Shown: positions 39,931 through 49,692, counted from the first letter of the stretch. The stretch is 64,000 bases of DNA from Blautia pseudococcoides (GCF_001689125.2 NZ_CP015405.2:2707001-2771000); one strand, 5' to 3'. Numbers and translations: made by a program. Notes: generated by a model not told the origin, from the letters alone.

Positions 39931-41686
39931 GATCTTCCCCCTCTTTTTTCTGCGTACCCGCAGGAAGTGTGATCTCCACCGTAACCCCTGCCTCTTCATT
40001 CATTTTATAAAACAACCCATACCCTTTTCCAAAAAACAGCTCAATCCTCTTATGCACATTGCGTACTCCATATCCGAAATTCTCATCAAATTCTGACACC
40101 GAAGCATTCATTTTTGCCATTTCTTCGGCTGTCATACCACTGCCGCTGTCAGAAACAGAGATCACGGCTCTTTCCCCTCTTACTTCTGCACTTATGACTA
40201 ATTTCCCTCTTGTTTCATCTTCTATCCTGATTCCGTGATATATGGCATTTTCCACAAGCGGCTGCAAGGTAAGTTTCGGTATCTGAAGTGAATACATATC
40301 CGGCTCAATCCTGAACTCACTCTCGATAATAGAGCCATATCTTAAATTTTGGATAGTCAGATAGTTTTCAATATGAGAGATTTCCTGTTTCAGAGATATA
40401 ATGTCCTTCCCTCTGCTCAAACAGAGCCTGTAGTAGTTAGCCAGCGCTTTTACCATGGTCGAAACCTGTTCATTCCCTTTTGAAGTTGCCTGCCAATGGA
40501 TACATTCCAGTGTATTATACAAAAAATGCGGTTTTATTTGATCCTGGAGGGCATTGAAACGTATCTGCTCAGCCTGATGCTGCTCAAACTTCACCCTGTC
40601 CACAAGCTCTGTCATCCGCTCCATCATATAATTAAATCCCTGTTCCATCTGTTTAAAATCTTCACCTGTATTGTCAAGAGTGATCCTATGTTCCAAGTCT
40701 CCTTCTGAAACACGATTCATACCGTTTACCACTTTTTCCACAACCCTGTAAGAGTAACGCACCAGACGGCTGCCTGCAGATATTCCAGCTATGACCATCA
40801 TTACTATACAGGCACACAAAATAGCTATTGTTCTAAAACTGTCAATATATAAAGCTTTATACGGTATCTTTCCTACCAGATAATAATTCCATACTCCCAT
40901 TTTCCGGTACACAAACAGAGAATTATCTTTTTTAAATTCCCCTTTTTCCCCTCTCAGATTCTCCAGGCAGGAAAATCCGGTGCCAAGCAGGGATTTATCG
41001 CCTGCCGAAAAAATCTCACCACTGCTGTGTACCATCATGATCTCCAAAGGCATCTGTGCATTATCTGTATCCCCCATATGCTCCAAAAGATTTCCCCTGA
41101 TATTGATGCAAACCATTCCCAAAGTATCCTTTACGTGATTTACATCATAGAGAGGGGAATATAAAGTCATGGAATACTCTTCCCCGTTATTGTACCGGTC
41201 TGCGTAACTTAGGATGACATCTCCTTGTTTTGCCAGTGTTCCTGCCCGATGATCCTCCTGTATCTTACTTTCCAAACCTGCATATGCCAGGGAAGTTTTC
41301 CCTTTATACGCATACTCCTGTGTCCTTACATTTATAATTGCTATAAAATTAATGTTTGACTGGACATTCAAATTATTGTGGATCGTCTGTCCCACCTGTT
41401 TTAAAAGCTCCGGCTCTGTCCTGTCTTTCTGCTTGAGAAACAATTTCACATGTTCATCCATCATAAGGCCTTTTGCCATATCATAATACCCGGAAAGATT
41501 CATCTGGTAATCATTTGCAAGGGTTTCCATCTGTATCTTGGCCAGAGAGCCTGATTTTTCCGTAACGATCTTCACAGAAGAAAAAGTAGATATTCCCAAT
41601 ACACACAAGGTAGTAACGGTAATGGCCAGTGATATGAATATTTTTACTTTTTTATCAAAGTTATAAGACATATATTTTTTAAACAT
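39923..41686 (-). CDS. YesM-type sensor histidine kinase
   Basis: A 587-residue membrane kinase. One transmembrane helix (about 13-35), a large extracytoplasmic sensor domain (about 36-275), a second helix (about 280-303), then HAMP (about 300-355) and the LytS/YesM-type kinase core. The phosphorylated histidine is in DQIKPHFLYNTLE. The ATPase domain has the N-box ENAIYHGI and DSGSGMT with later GYGVRNVHKRIE. AGGGAA precedes the ATG. It is coupled to the YesN-type regulator downstream. The signal is probably a sugar or a sugar bound to a solute-binding protein. Confidence 0.9.
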   Translation of the reverse strand: MFKKYMSYNFDKKVKIFISLAITVTTLCVLGISTFSSVKIVTEKSGSLAKIQMETLANDYQMNLSGYYDMAKGLMMDEHVKLFLKQKDRTEPELLKQVGQTIHNNLNVQSNINFIAIINVRTQEYAYKGKTSLAYAGLESKIQEDHRAGTLAKQGDVILSYADRYNNGEEYSMTLYSPLYDVNHVKDTLGMVCINIRGNLLEHMGDTDNAQMPLEIMMVHSSGEIFSAGDKSLLGTGFSCLENLRGEKGEFKKDNSLFVYRKMGVWNYYLVGKIPYKALYIDSFRTIAILCACIVMMVIAGISAGSRLVRYSYRVVEKVVNGMNRVSEGDLEHRITLDNTGEDFKQMEQGFNYMMERMTELVDRVKFEQHQAEQIRFNALQDQIKPHFLYNTLECIHWQATSKGNEQVSTMVKALANYYRLCLSRGKDIISLKQEISHIENYLTIQNLRYGSIIESEFRIEPDMYSLQIPKLTLQPLVENAIYHGIRIEDETRGKLVISAEVRGERAVISVSDSGSGMTAEEMAKMNASVSEFDENFGYGVRNVHKRIELFFGKGYGLFYKMNEEAGVTVEITLPAGTQKKEGEDHV

Positions 41687-41716
41687 TTATTTCCCTATTC
41701 GTATCCGTTTTACGTC

Positions 41717-41741
41717 AAAAAGGCATGAGATTTCCCATGCC
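41717..41741 (-). terminator. Terminator between the binding-protein and kinase genes
   Basis: GGCATG (41722-41727) and CATGCC (41736-41741) form a short stem; the minus-strand side is followed by TTTTTG. It separates the binding-protein transcript from the two-component genes, allowing higher expression of the former. Confidence 0.55.
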
Positions 41742-41758
41742 CTTTAAACTTGTTTCCT

Positions 41759-43072
41759 TTATTCTTTATTTTCCTTCAAATATGACTGCATAGCCTCCTG
41801 CAGTTCTGCATTGGCCTCTTCCGGTGTAACAGCAAGACCGAAAATCTGCTGGCAGGTATCCTTGTGTACCTCAGCCACTGTGGGCGGCATATACTGGTCG
41901 TAGAAAATCTGCATATTGCTGGCCTTATTTGCGGCTTCCAAAATCTGTTTTACTACAGGATCCTTGATAAGCTCCTCAGCATTCTTTACCGGAGGTATTT
42001 TATTTTCTGATACCATCTTCTCAATGATCTCATCATCATAATAATACTCACACATATCAAAAGCAGCTTTTAATTTTTCACCCTCACAATTAAAGGACAG
42101 GAAATAACCGCTGGTACCGATTTGTATTGAGGCATCCGCATCCGATCCGTCTACAGCCGGGAATGAAAACCATCCTAATTTTTTATAAAATTCTTCATCA
42201 TCACTTTGGAATGTTCCCGTATACCAGGAACCACCCAAAAGCATAGCTGCAGATTCCTGATAGATCAATTGTTTTGCCTGCCCGTCATCTTCGCTGAGGC
42301 TGTTAACCCCTTCCGGGAAATATCCTTTTTTCACCCATTCCTGAATCTTTTCTCCTGCATATACAAAGCTCTCATCCTCAAAAGTACCGCTTCCATCCAC
42401 GGCTTTCTGGATCGGCTCCAAACCGCCCTTTCTTGTAGCCAGGCTCATAAAATACATGGAACCAGTCCATTTTGATGCATTTGCAAGGGCAAATGGCGTA
42501 ATTCCGTTGGCGGCCAGAGTATCACAAACGGTTTCAAGTTCAGAAACCGTCTCTGGTACCTGCAGATCATATTTTTCAAATATTTCTTTGTTATAAAACA
42601 CGCCGCTGATGGTCAGCTGCATAAATGGAAATGCGTACAGCTCTCCATTATAACTTGACTGTTCCATTGCGCTGTCAATGATTCTGTCTTTTACCGGGCT
42701 TGCATCCATAAGTTCCTGAATAGGCTGCGCATAGCCTGCCTCAATATACTCTTTCATGGGGCCGCCAACCCAGGTAACATATACATCGGGACATTCATCT
42801 GCGCTCATGGAGATCACAAGTTTTTCTTTATATGTATCGTTCTGGATCGCCTCACTGGTGACATGAAATCCGGTATCCGTATTGTCATTAAACTTATCCA
42901 CAGCATATTTAAGTATATCTTTATCGGGGTTTTCCGTCCCAATGTTCCAATATACGATTTCTTCTTTCCCGTTGTCATCTGCCGAAGCAGATTCTTCTTT
43001 GCCGGAACATCCCGTACAAAGTGACATCACCATAGATACCGTTATTACTAATGCTGCCATTTTCTTTTTCAT
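41759..43072 (-). CDS. Family 1 extracellular sugar-binding lipoprotein
   Basis: A 437-residue ABC-type solute-binding protein for carbohydrates. The signal peptide ends in SLCTGC (acylated cysteine 22), followed by an acidic Ser-rich linker. The mature sequence has EEIVYWNIGTENPDKDILKY, YPDVYVTWVGGP-like CPDVYVTWVGG, VFYNKEIFEKYDLQVPETVSEL and a family-1 C-terminal part. GGAGG precedes the ATG. No sugar permeases lie nearby, so it may deliver ligand to a permease encoded elsewhere or present it to the YesM-type kinase downstream. Confidence 0.87.
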   Translation of the reverse strand: MKKKMAALVITVSMVMSLCTGCSGKEESASADDNGKEEIVYWNIGTENPDKDILKYAVDKFNDNTDTGFHVTSEAIQNDTYKEKLVISMSADECPDVYVTWVGGPMKEYIEAGYAQPIQELMDASPVKDRIIDSAMEQSSYNGELYAFPFMQLTISGVFYNKEIFEKYDLQVPETVSELETVCDTLAANGITPFALANASKWTGSMYFMSLATRKGGLEPIQKAVDGSGTFEDESFVYAGEKIQEWVKKGYFPEGVNSLSEDDGQAKQLIYQESAAMLLGGSWYTGTFQSDDEEFYKKLGWFSFPAVDGSDADASIQIGTSGYFLSFNCEGEKLKAAFDMCEYYYDDEIIEKMVSENKIPPVKNAEELIKDPVVKQILEAANKASNMQIFYDQYMPPTVAEVHKDTCQQIFGLAVTPEEANAELQEAMQSYLKENKE

Positions 43073-43251
43073 TTCTTTCCTCCCTGATATGTATTTGGTG
43101 CTTCCTGTTACTAAGGCTTATTATATCAGGGCTGTTTTGAAAAATATCTTAAATAAATACGCAACAATCTATAATAATCAACTATATTACCGCAGCAAAA
43201 CCAGCTGTCGGGCTCCTGTATCCAATGTGTATACCATCCTTTTATTTGGCA

Positions 43252-44433
43252 TCATGACAAATTCCTGTATTTCCTATGATCCTCTTTAATCCTTGCCCTC
43301 ACTTCCGGTTCTGCTGCCAGCTTGTACCCCAAACCGGCTATAATATCCGCCCCGTCTCTCAAGACTTTTCCCGCTGCTTCTGTGTGCAGAAGCCTTTCAA
43401 ACGCTCTGTCGTGGATCACAATATCCTTCCGGTCTCCGGTAATGTCAATCATAGGGTGAAAGACCGGTATTCTCAGATTCACATTTCCCAGATCCGTGGA
43501 ACCTCCAGGCCCCTTGGATTTAACGGTCTTTCTTCCTGTATCCATAAACAATTCCTGCATTATTGCATCCATATAGTCATTCCAGTAAATTTCCCCGTAA
43601 TCCGGATACCGCTGGGTCCACTCCACAGTGGTCCCCGTGGCCATGGCAGCTCCTTGGGCGCAGGTTTCGGATATCTTATTGAGTCTCCACAGGTTCTCAA
43701 TGGTGGCTGCCCTGTAATAATAATCCAGGCAAACCTCCTCCGGAACAATATTCGGCGCTGCCCCTCCTTTTGCCACAATGCCATGGAACTGACAGTCCTT
43801 TGTCAAATGCTGGCGCCACATATCCATGGCGTCCATAAAGAGCCTGGCAGCATTCAGGGCATTCAGCCCCTCCTCCGGGCACGCGGAGGCATGGGCCGCT
43901 TTTCCGTGGAATGTAAAATATCTGTCATTGGATGCCAGCACCTGGAAATAGGTCACATTCTCGTTATTTAAATGCACCATGGCCGCATATTCGCAGCCGT
44001 CAAAGCCTCCGTTCCCGGTCATATAGCATTTTCCGCCTACGAATTCCTCCCCGGGTGTGCCTATCAGATCAATTCGCACAGGCAGATCCGGATACGCCTC
44101 CCGCAGCGCCAGCGCCCCTAATATGCTGATCGCGCAGCTATACGAATGCCCACATGCGTGCCCTACATCGGGCAGTGCGTCATATTCACATAAAAATGCA
44201 GCCTTTGGTCCCTTAAAGTCCTTTCTCTCTCTGTCCACAGCCAGGAATGAGTGAGGCATCCCTGCATAGGGAGCTGTTATTTCATACCCCAGTCCCCCCA
44301 GAAAATCCGTGATGTATGCACAGGACTCCTTTTCCTCTCCGCTGATTTCCGGGTGATCTGTCAGATGATCCGCCAACACTTTTACTTTATCAAAATATTT
44401 TTCAACCTTGTCTTTAATTGCTTCCTGCAGCAT
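43252..44433 (-). CDS. M20-family amidohydrolase (aminobenzoyl-glutamate hydrolase-like)
   Basis: A 393-residue metallopeptidase. DVGHACGH (89-96) provides the first metal ligands and GTPGEE (125-130) the catalytic glutamate pair; GKAAHASACPEEGLNAL marks the dimerisation domain insertion. The arrangement with a single active site and an AbgB/YxeP-like pattern fits hydrolysis of N-acyl or aminobenzoyl-glutamate type amides. GGAGAGGG precedes the ATG at 44433. It starts 22 bp after the end of a decayed dcd gene. The exact substrate is unknown. Confidence 0.87.
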   Translation of the reverse strand: MLQEAIKDKVEKYFDKVKVLADHLTDHPEISGEEKESCAYITDFLGGLGYEITAPYAGMPHSFLAVDRERKDFKGPKAAFLCEYDALPDVGHACGHSYSCAISILGALALREAYPDLPVRIDLIGTPGEEFVGGKCYMTGNGGFDGCEYAAMVHLNNENVTYFQVLASNDRYFTFHGKAAHASACPEEGLNALNAARLFMDAMDMWRQHLTKDCQFHGIVAKGGAAPNIVPEEVCLDYYYRAATIENLWRLNKISETCAQGAAMATGTTVEWTQRYPDYGEIYWNDYMDAIMQELFMDTGRKTVKSKGPGGSTDLGNVNLRIPVFHPMIDITGDRKDIVIHDRAFERLLHTEAAGKVLRDGADIIAGLGYKLAAEPEVRARIKEDHRKYRNLS

Positions 44434-44455
44434 ATCCCTCTCCTATCCGCCCCGC

Positions 44456-44724
44456 TTACCTGATGCGGTGGCCAAAACGCGCCAGACAGCCGGCATACAA
44501 GTCGTATCCGCCGTCCATATCATGATAATAAATCTGGCACACTTCCACATTCGGATATATTTTGACCGGATGGATACAAAATATCTCTAAATCCAGTGTC
44601 CCGCAAAGCCAATATCCCCAAAACCTGCGCTCACGCTGTTGGGATTGATCCGTTTTTCGTCAAACGGCTCAATTATGATCTCCCTGCCCATATGCTTCCT
44701 GATTTCTTTGCCTGATAATATCAT
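44456..44724 (-). pseudogene. dcd: Decayed dCTP deaminase (dcd) with internal deletion and frameshift
   Basis: On the minus strand the ATG at 44724 begins MILSGKEIRKHMGREIIIEP, the typical N-terminus of dCTP deaminase, up to INPNSV. It then jumps directly to SAGFGDIGFAGHW, which in intact enzymes lies about 75 residues later. After HW one base is missing; in the shifted frame the family sequence continues LEIFCIHPVKIYPNVEVCQI and YYHDMDGGYDLYAG before an altered end. The catalytic middle is absent. So the gene has an internal deletion, a one-base frameshift and a changed C-terminus, and cannot make the enzyme. Confidence 0.8.
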
Positions 44725-44837
44725 TGTTTTTGTTCCCCAATAGGTAATATCATTGGTAACTGTTCCGTACCTCTGTAGTTACAATTATTGTGTCTGAAAG
44801 TCTGTCCTGATTATAGCATTTCTTTCACAAGATTGAC

Positions 44838-44880
44838 AAGAAAATGCTGTCCGGAACGGAAAGCATACCGGACAGCATAT
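44838..44880 (-). terminator. Perfect 11-bp terminator stem of the lost TRAP transporter operon
   Basis: ATGCTGTCCGG (44846-44856) and CCGGACAGCAT (44870-44880) pair exactly, followed on the minus strand by TTTTCTTGTC. It directly follows the stop of the DctM remnant. Confidence 0.7.
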
Positions 44881-44884
44881 ATGA

Positions 44885-45070
44885 TTAAGAATAAAACAAA
44901 TTGGGCAGCCACGTGGACAAGGCTGGACAGAATATAATAAGCAGCAGGACCAGGAACATGACCGGAAGATATTTGGCGCACTCCTTTGTCACTGTGGATA
45001 CAGGCAGTCCTGACACATCCGACATGACGAACAGGCATATCCCAAACGGGGGTGTGACCCTCTCCGCCAT
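44885..45070 (-). pseudogene. C-terminal remnant of a TRAP transporter large permease (DctM)
   Basis: About 60 codons on the minus strand read AERVTPPFGICLFVMSDVSG, then KYLPVMFLVLLLIIFCPALS and a stop. This is the last helix region of DctM-type TRAP permeases (about 430 residues when intact), where the TPPxG motif and a final hydrophobic helix close the protein. Everything N-terminal is missing: at about 45060 the sequence passes into an oppositely oriented gene remnant. Confidence 0.65.
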
Positions 45071-45704
45071 GTGGGCCTCACCCGGTCATTACCTGATCAA
45101 AGAACTGATGGCGTTTGATACCTATTATTATGAACAATATGATAACCCTGATGAGATGAATGAATTCATTGAGCAGATCACGCCATTTTGCAGCAGATTA
45201 TTTGAGGCTGCTTTGAACAGCCCTGCAGAGGTGATACTTTCAGGTGCCAATTTTGATACCTCATTTACCGCGCCGTCCATGTTTGAAGAATATATTGTGC
45301 CTGCATTGAAGGAACAGTCCGAAAGGGCACACGCCCGCGGCAAATATCTGGCCACACACACAGACGGGGAAAATACCGGACTGATGGAACTCTACTTAAA
45401 ATCCGGATTTGACATAGCGGATTCCATATGTCCTGCCCCTATGACGAAAATCTCCCTTGAGGATACCCGGCGCATGTTCGGGGATACCTGTACGGTGTGG
45501 GGCGGTATTCCTTCTATCTCCGTTCTGGAAGAATCCATGAATGACCTGACATTTAAACGGTTTGTGGAGGAAAAATTCGATAACCTGGGAAAAGGGGACC
45601 ATCTTATAATGTCCGTGGCCGATACGGTGCCTCCTGCCGCCAAATTTGACAGGATTTTGTATCTGAAGAAAAAGGCAGAGGAGTTCGGGCCGGTAAGGCC
45701 ATAG
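45050..45704 (+). pseudogene. N-terminally truncated uroporphyrinogen-decarboxylase-like protein
   Basis: The plus-strand frame is open from 44901, but its first 50 codons are the reverse complement of the DctM remnant. Family-like sequence starts near TLSAMWASPGHYLIKELMAF and continues with ILSGANFDTSFTAPSMFEEY, KYLATHTDGENTGLMELY and DTCTVWGGIPSISVLEESM to a natural C-terminus (about 215 residues of an expected 340-400). These are marks of the URO-D/corrinoid-methyltransferase-like (MtaA/UroD) family. The N-terminal third of the barrel is lost, so the product is probably not functional. No ribosome site is seen before a suitable start. Confidence 0.65.
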
Positions 45705-45749
45705 AAAGTATGTGGGCAAGCACCCTATATCCATAAAGAAAAACAGAGA

Positions 45750-45784
45750 AAACCGCGGGACATCGTTTTTATATCCCACGGTTT
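45750..45784 (-). terminator. Terminator downstream of purL
   Basis: AAACCG-C-GGGA and TCCC-A-CGGTTT form a 10-bp stem with one mismatch and a 13-base loop. On the minus strand T-rich sequence follows (TTCTCTGTTTTTC). It would end the purL message and may also serve the converging plus-strand remnant. Confidence 0.6.
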
Positions 45785-45829
45785 CCTCCGTCATCTGCGT
45801 TTTATAATTAATACCGGAGCAGCCAGCGC

Positions 45830-45854
45830 GATAGGAAGCAGACTGCTTCCTATC
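45830..45854. repeat. 11-bp perfect hairpin downstream of purL
   Basis: GATAGGAAGCA (45830-45840) and TGCTTCCTATC (45844-45854) pair exactly around a three-base loop. Further short inverted pairs follow up to 45905. No T-run is next to it. Confidence 0.5.
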
Positions 45855-45924
45855 CGTGCATCACGCAGCGTGTTACTTGCTGTTCGCGGAGCTGCATTTT
45901 TTGCAGGGCTGCCAATAGTTAAAA

Positions 45925-48900
45925 TTATTTGAAATATTCCACACCGGATTCAAAAATCTGAATATCCTGCTCACCATAAATATTCATGGCTACACCACTG
46001 TCACGGCGCTCGCTGTGAGCCATCTTGCCAAGGATACGTCCATCCGGGCTGGTGATCCCCTCAATGGCAGCGTAAGAGCCATTTACATTCCACTCTTCAT
46101 CCATAGTCACATTGCCGTCCAGATCACAATACTGGGTAGCTACCTGGCCGTTTGCAAAGAGCTTCTGTATCCATGCATCATTTGCCACAAAACGTCCCTC
46201 GCCATGGGATGCCGGGTTTGCGTAAACATTACCCGGCACGGCTTTCTGCAGCCAAGGGGATTTGTTGGAAACCACTCTTGTGTAAACCATCTTGGAAATG
46301 TGGCGTCCCACCGTGTTGTATGTCAAAGTCGGTGAATCTGCAGTCTGTCCGGTGATCTCACCGTTTGGTACAAGCCCCAGCTTAACCAGCGCCTGGAATC
46401 CGTTGCAGATACCAAGTACAAGTCCGTCTCTCTCGCTTACCAGCTTCATAACCGCATCTTTGATCTTTGCATTCTGGAATGCGGTTGCAAAGAATTTTGC
46501 GGAGCCGTCCGGTTCATCACCTGCTGAAAATCCGCCCGGGAACATAATGATCTGTGCCTGGTCAATAGATTTTTCAAATGCAGCAACAGAATCACGGATA
46601 TCCGCTGCATCCAGATTCTTGAATACCTTTGTGATAACCTTCGCACCGGCTCTCTCGAAGGCTTTTCTGCTGTCATATTCACAGTTGGTACCCGGGAATA
46701 CCGGAATAAATACAGTGGGCTGTGCGATCTTATGCGCACAGATATGAATGCTGTCCGCCTTGTACAGACCTCTGTCCTCGTCTTTTGTAATATCATCGGT
46801 CTCGGAACCGGAACGTGTCTTGAACACTTTTTCAAGAGGTGTCTTCCAGGTTTCCAGCGCTTCCGCCATGGAAATATTCATATCTTTATATTCAATGGCA
46901 GCCTTATCCGTCACTTCACCGATCACTGTGTATGTGACTGCCAGCTCACCCACTTTGTCTTTTTTCACTTCACAGATAATATCGCCGAAGCCCGCGCTGA
47001 ACAGATCTCTTTCATCCACGTTATGCTCCATTTTCACACCCATCTGGTTACCGAATGCCATTTTGCTCACCGCCGGAGCGATACCGTGACGGTCAAGAGC
47101 ATATGCGGACACAACTCTGCCTGCCTGAATATCCTCATGCAGCTTACTATACTGCTCTTTCAGCGCCTCAAAATCCGGAAGGTCGTATTCTGCTTTTGGA
47201 GCACGCAGCCAAACCAGCTTGTTACCGGGTGTTTTCAGCTCCGGTGTGATGATATCTTTCTGCTTTGCAACATCCACAGCAAAGGATACCAGTGTAGGCG
47301 GAACATCAATCTCATTGAAGGTACCCGACATGGAATCCTTGCCGCCGATAGAAGGAAGCCCGAATCCAAGCTGTGCCGCATAAGCGCCCAAAAGAGCTGC
47401 AAAAGGCTGGCTCCAGCGGTGGGGATCTTCTGTCATCCTGCGGAAATACTCCTGGAAGGTAAAGCGGATCCTGCTGTAGTCACCACCTGCTGCAACGATC
47501 CTTGCAACGGATTCCGTCACTGCATAGACAGCTCCGTGATATGGGCTCCAGCTTGACAGATACGGATCAAAGCCGTAGCTCATCATAGTAACTGTCTCTG
47601 TCTTACCGTTCAATACAGGAACCTTGGCAACCATGGCCTGTGTCTCTGTGAGCTGGTATTTTCCGCCGTATGGCATAAATACACTGGCTGCTCCGATGGA
47701 GCTGTCGAACATTTCCACAAGGCCCTTCTGGGAACAGGTATTTAAATCGGCAAGTGTATCCATCCAGCGTTTTTTCACATCAGCAGATTCTTCTGCCCGG
47801 TCCAGGACATTTCCTTCACTGTTCGGAACATCTACAAATACATCTGTTTCCTGATGCGCACCGTTGGTATCCAGAAATGCCCTGGATAAATCCACAATGG
47901 TATTGCCTCTCCAGTTCATGACCAGACGGGGGCTTTCGGTCACAACAGCCACCGGAATTGCTTCCAGGTTCTCCTCTTTGGCGTAATCCAGGAACTGTTC
48001 CACGTCTTTTGGGTCAACCACAACCGCCATACGCTCCTGGGATTCAGAGATGGCGATCTCTGTTCCATCCAGTCCGGCATATTTTTTCGGAACCTTGTCC
48101 AGGTCGATCTGTAGCCCTGCTGCCAGCTCTCCGATGGCAACGGATACACCGCCTGCGCCGAAATCGTTGCATTTTTTAATGATCCTGCTGACTTCTTCTC
48201 TTCTGAAAAGTCTCTGGATCTTCCGCTCCGTAGGTGCATTTCCCTTCTGCACCTCAGCACCGCAGGTCTCGATAGACTCTTCTGTATGCACTTTTGAGGA
48301 ACCTGTAGCACCGCCGCAGCCGTCACGTCCGGTACGTCCGCCCAAAAGGATGATGATATCATCAGGGTCGGAGTTCTCACGGATAACCGCCCGTCTCGGA
48401 GCCGCACCTAATACGGCACCGATCTCCATACGTTTCGCCACATAATTTGGATGATACACTTCCTTCACATATCCCGTAGCCAGACCGATCTGGTTTCCAT
48501 AGGATGAGTAGCCATGGGCCGCACTTCTGACCAGCTTCTTCTGAGGTAGTTTTCCCTTCATGGTATCTCTTACAGACAAGGTTGGGTCAGCCGCACCGGT
48601 CACACGCATAGCCTGATAAACATAGGTACGTCCTGACAGCGGATCACGGATCGCGCCGCCCAGACAGGTAGCCGCGCCACCGAAAGGCTCGATCTCTGTA
48701 GGATGGTTATGGGTCTCATTTTTAAAGTTGATCAGCCATTCTTCTTCCTTACCGTCCACATCAACCGGTACAATAATACTGCAGGCATTGATCTCGTCAG
48801 ACTCTTCCTGGTCCTGAAGCTTTCCTTCTGCCTTTAATTTTTTCATAGCCATCAAAGCCAGATCCATAAGGCATACAAACTTGTCATCCCTGTCTTTGTA

Positions 48901-49692
48901 TATCACCTGACGGTCAGCCAGATATTTTTCGTAAGTTTTTACAAGAGGCTCTTTGTAATCGCCCTCGCCGAATTCCACGTTCTTCAGCTCTGTGGAAAAA
49001 GTGGTATGACGGCAGTGATCAGACCAGTAAGTATCCAGTACACGGATCTCTGTCATGGACGGATCACGTTTTTCTTCCTTTATAAAATAGTTCTGGATGT
49101 GCTGGAAATCCTTAAACGTCATAGCCAGATTCAGGGAACCATACAGCTCTTTAAGCTCTGCTTCCGGCATCTTCTGGAACCCTTCAAAAATCTTTACATC
49201 TTCCGGGTCATCAAAATTTGTAACCAGTGTTTCCGGTTTTACAGCCTCTGCCTCTCTGGAATCCACCGGGTTAATACAGTGTTCCTTAACAGCCTCAAAC
49301 TCCTGGTCAGAAATATTTCCTTCTATTACATAAGTAGTGGCAGAGCGGATGATAGGCTCCTCGTCCGCTTTTAAAAACTGTATACACTGCACCGCAGAAT
49401 CGGCTCTCTGATCAAACTGTCCCGGAAGAAACTCTACGGAAAATACCTTATCCCCTTCCTTCCTCTCAAAATCCTCCTGATATAATACATCCACCGGAGG
49501 CTCAGAAAATACACAGTCACATGCTTTCTCAAATGCCTCATCGGAAATATTTTCTACATCGTAGCGAATCAGAACGCGCACTCCCCCCACGTCCTTAATC
49601 CCCAGATAACTGCTGATCTCATGGGCAAGCTCCTTTGCCTGTACAGCAAAAGCCGGCTTCTTCTCTACATAAACACGTCTTACACTGCTCAT
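45925..49692 (-). CDS. purL: Phosphoribosylformylglycinamidine synthase, single-chain
   Basis: A 1255-residue enzyme of purine synthesis that turns FGAR, glutamine and ATP into FGAM. The N-terminal PurS-like part is followed by two AIRS-type ATP domains (HNHPTEIEPFGGAATCLGGAIRDP, where the histidine and phosphate-binding loops are visible; GCGGATGSSKV; FGLPSIGGKDSMSG) and a C-terminal class I glutaminase with VLGICNGFQ (C1096) and AHSERR (H1226, E1228). The length is that of the fused PurL type rather than separate PurS/Q/L. I start at the ATG at 49692 behind AAAGGAG. It stands alone; other pur genes are not in the window. No purine or PRPP riboswitch could be recognised upstream. Confidence 0.95.
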   Translation of the reverse strand: MSSVRRVYVEKKPAFAVQAKELAHEISSYLGIKDVGGVRVLIRYDVENISDEAFEKACDCVFSEPPVDVLYQEDFERKEGDKVFSVEFLPGQFDQRADSAVQCIQFLKADEEPIIRSATTYVIEGNISDQEFEAVKEHCINPVDSREAEAVKPETLVTNFDDPEDVKIFEGFQKMPEAELKELYGSLNLAMTFKDFQHIQNYFIKEEKRDPSMTEIRVLDTYWSDHCRHTTFSTELKNVEFGEGDYKEPLVKTYEKYLADRQVIYKDRDDKFVCLMDLALMAMKKLKAEGKLQDQEESDEINACSIIVPVDVDGKEEEWLINFKNETHNHPTEIEPFGGAATCLGGAIRDPLSGRTYVYQAMRVTGAADPTLSVRDTMKGKLPQKKLVRSAAHGYSSYGNQIGLATGYVKEVYHPNYVAKRMEIGAVLGAAPRRAVIRENSDPDDIIILLGGRTGRDGCGGATGSSKVHTEESIETCGAEVQKGNAPTERKIQRLFRREEVSRIIKKCNDFGAGGVSVAIGELAAGLQIDLDKVPKKYAGLDGTEIAISESQERMAVVVDPKDVEQFLDYAKEENLEAIPVAVVTESPRLVMNWRGNTIVDLSRAFLDTNGAHQETDVFVDVPNSEGNVLDRAEESADVKKRWMDTLADLNTCSQKGLVEMFDSSIGAASVFMPYGGKYQLTETQAMVAKVPVLNGKTETVTMMSYGFDPYLSSWSPYHGAVYAVTESVARIVAAGGDYSRIRFTFQEYFRRMTEDPHRWSQPFAALLGAYAAQLGFGLPSIGGKDSMSGTFNEIDVPPTLVSFAVDVAKQKDIITPELKTPGNKLVWLRAPKAEYDLPDFEALKEQYSKLHEDIQAGRVVSAYALDRHGIAPAVSKMAFGNQMGVKMEHNVDERDLFSAGFGDIICEVKKDKVGELAVTYTVIGEVTDKAAIEYKDMNISMAEALETWKTPLEKVFKTRSGSETDDITKDEDRGLYKADSIHICAHKIAQPTVFIPVFPGTNCEYDSRKAFERAGAKVITKVFKNLDAADIRDSVAAFEKSIDQAQIIMFPGGFSAGDEPDGSAKFFATAFQNAKIKDAVMKLVSERDGLVLGICNGFQALVKLGLVPNGEITGQTADSPTLTYNTVGRHISKMVYTRVVSNKSPWLQKAVPGNVYANPASHGEGRFVANDAWIQKLFANGQVATQYCDLDGNVTMDEEWNVNGSYAAIEGITSPDGRILGKMAHSERRDSGVAMNIYGEQDIQIFESGVEYFK

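Noticed and set aside
44901..45049. N-terminal part of the plus-strand URO-D-like frame as real protein
   Set aside because: These codons are the exact reverse complement of the DctM remnant and show no similarity to the family; the open frame is accidental.
46732..47556. Plus-strand open frame of 274 codons
   Set aside because: Antisense shadow of purL with no ribosome site or recognisable domain.
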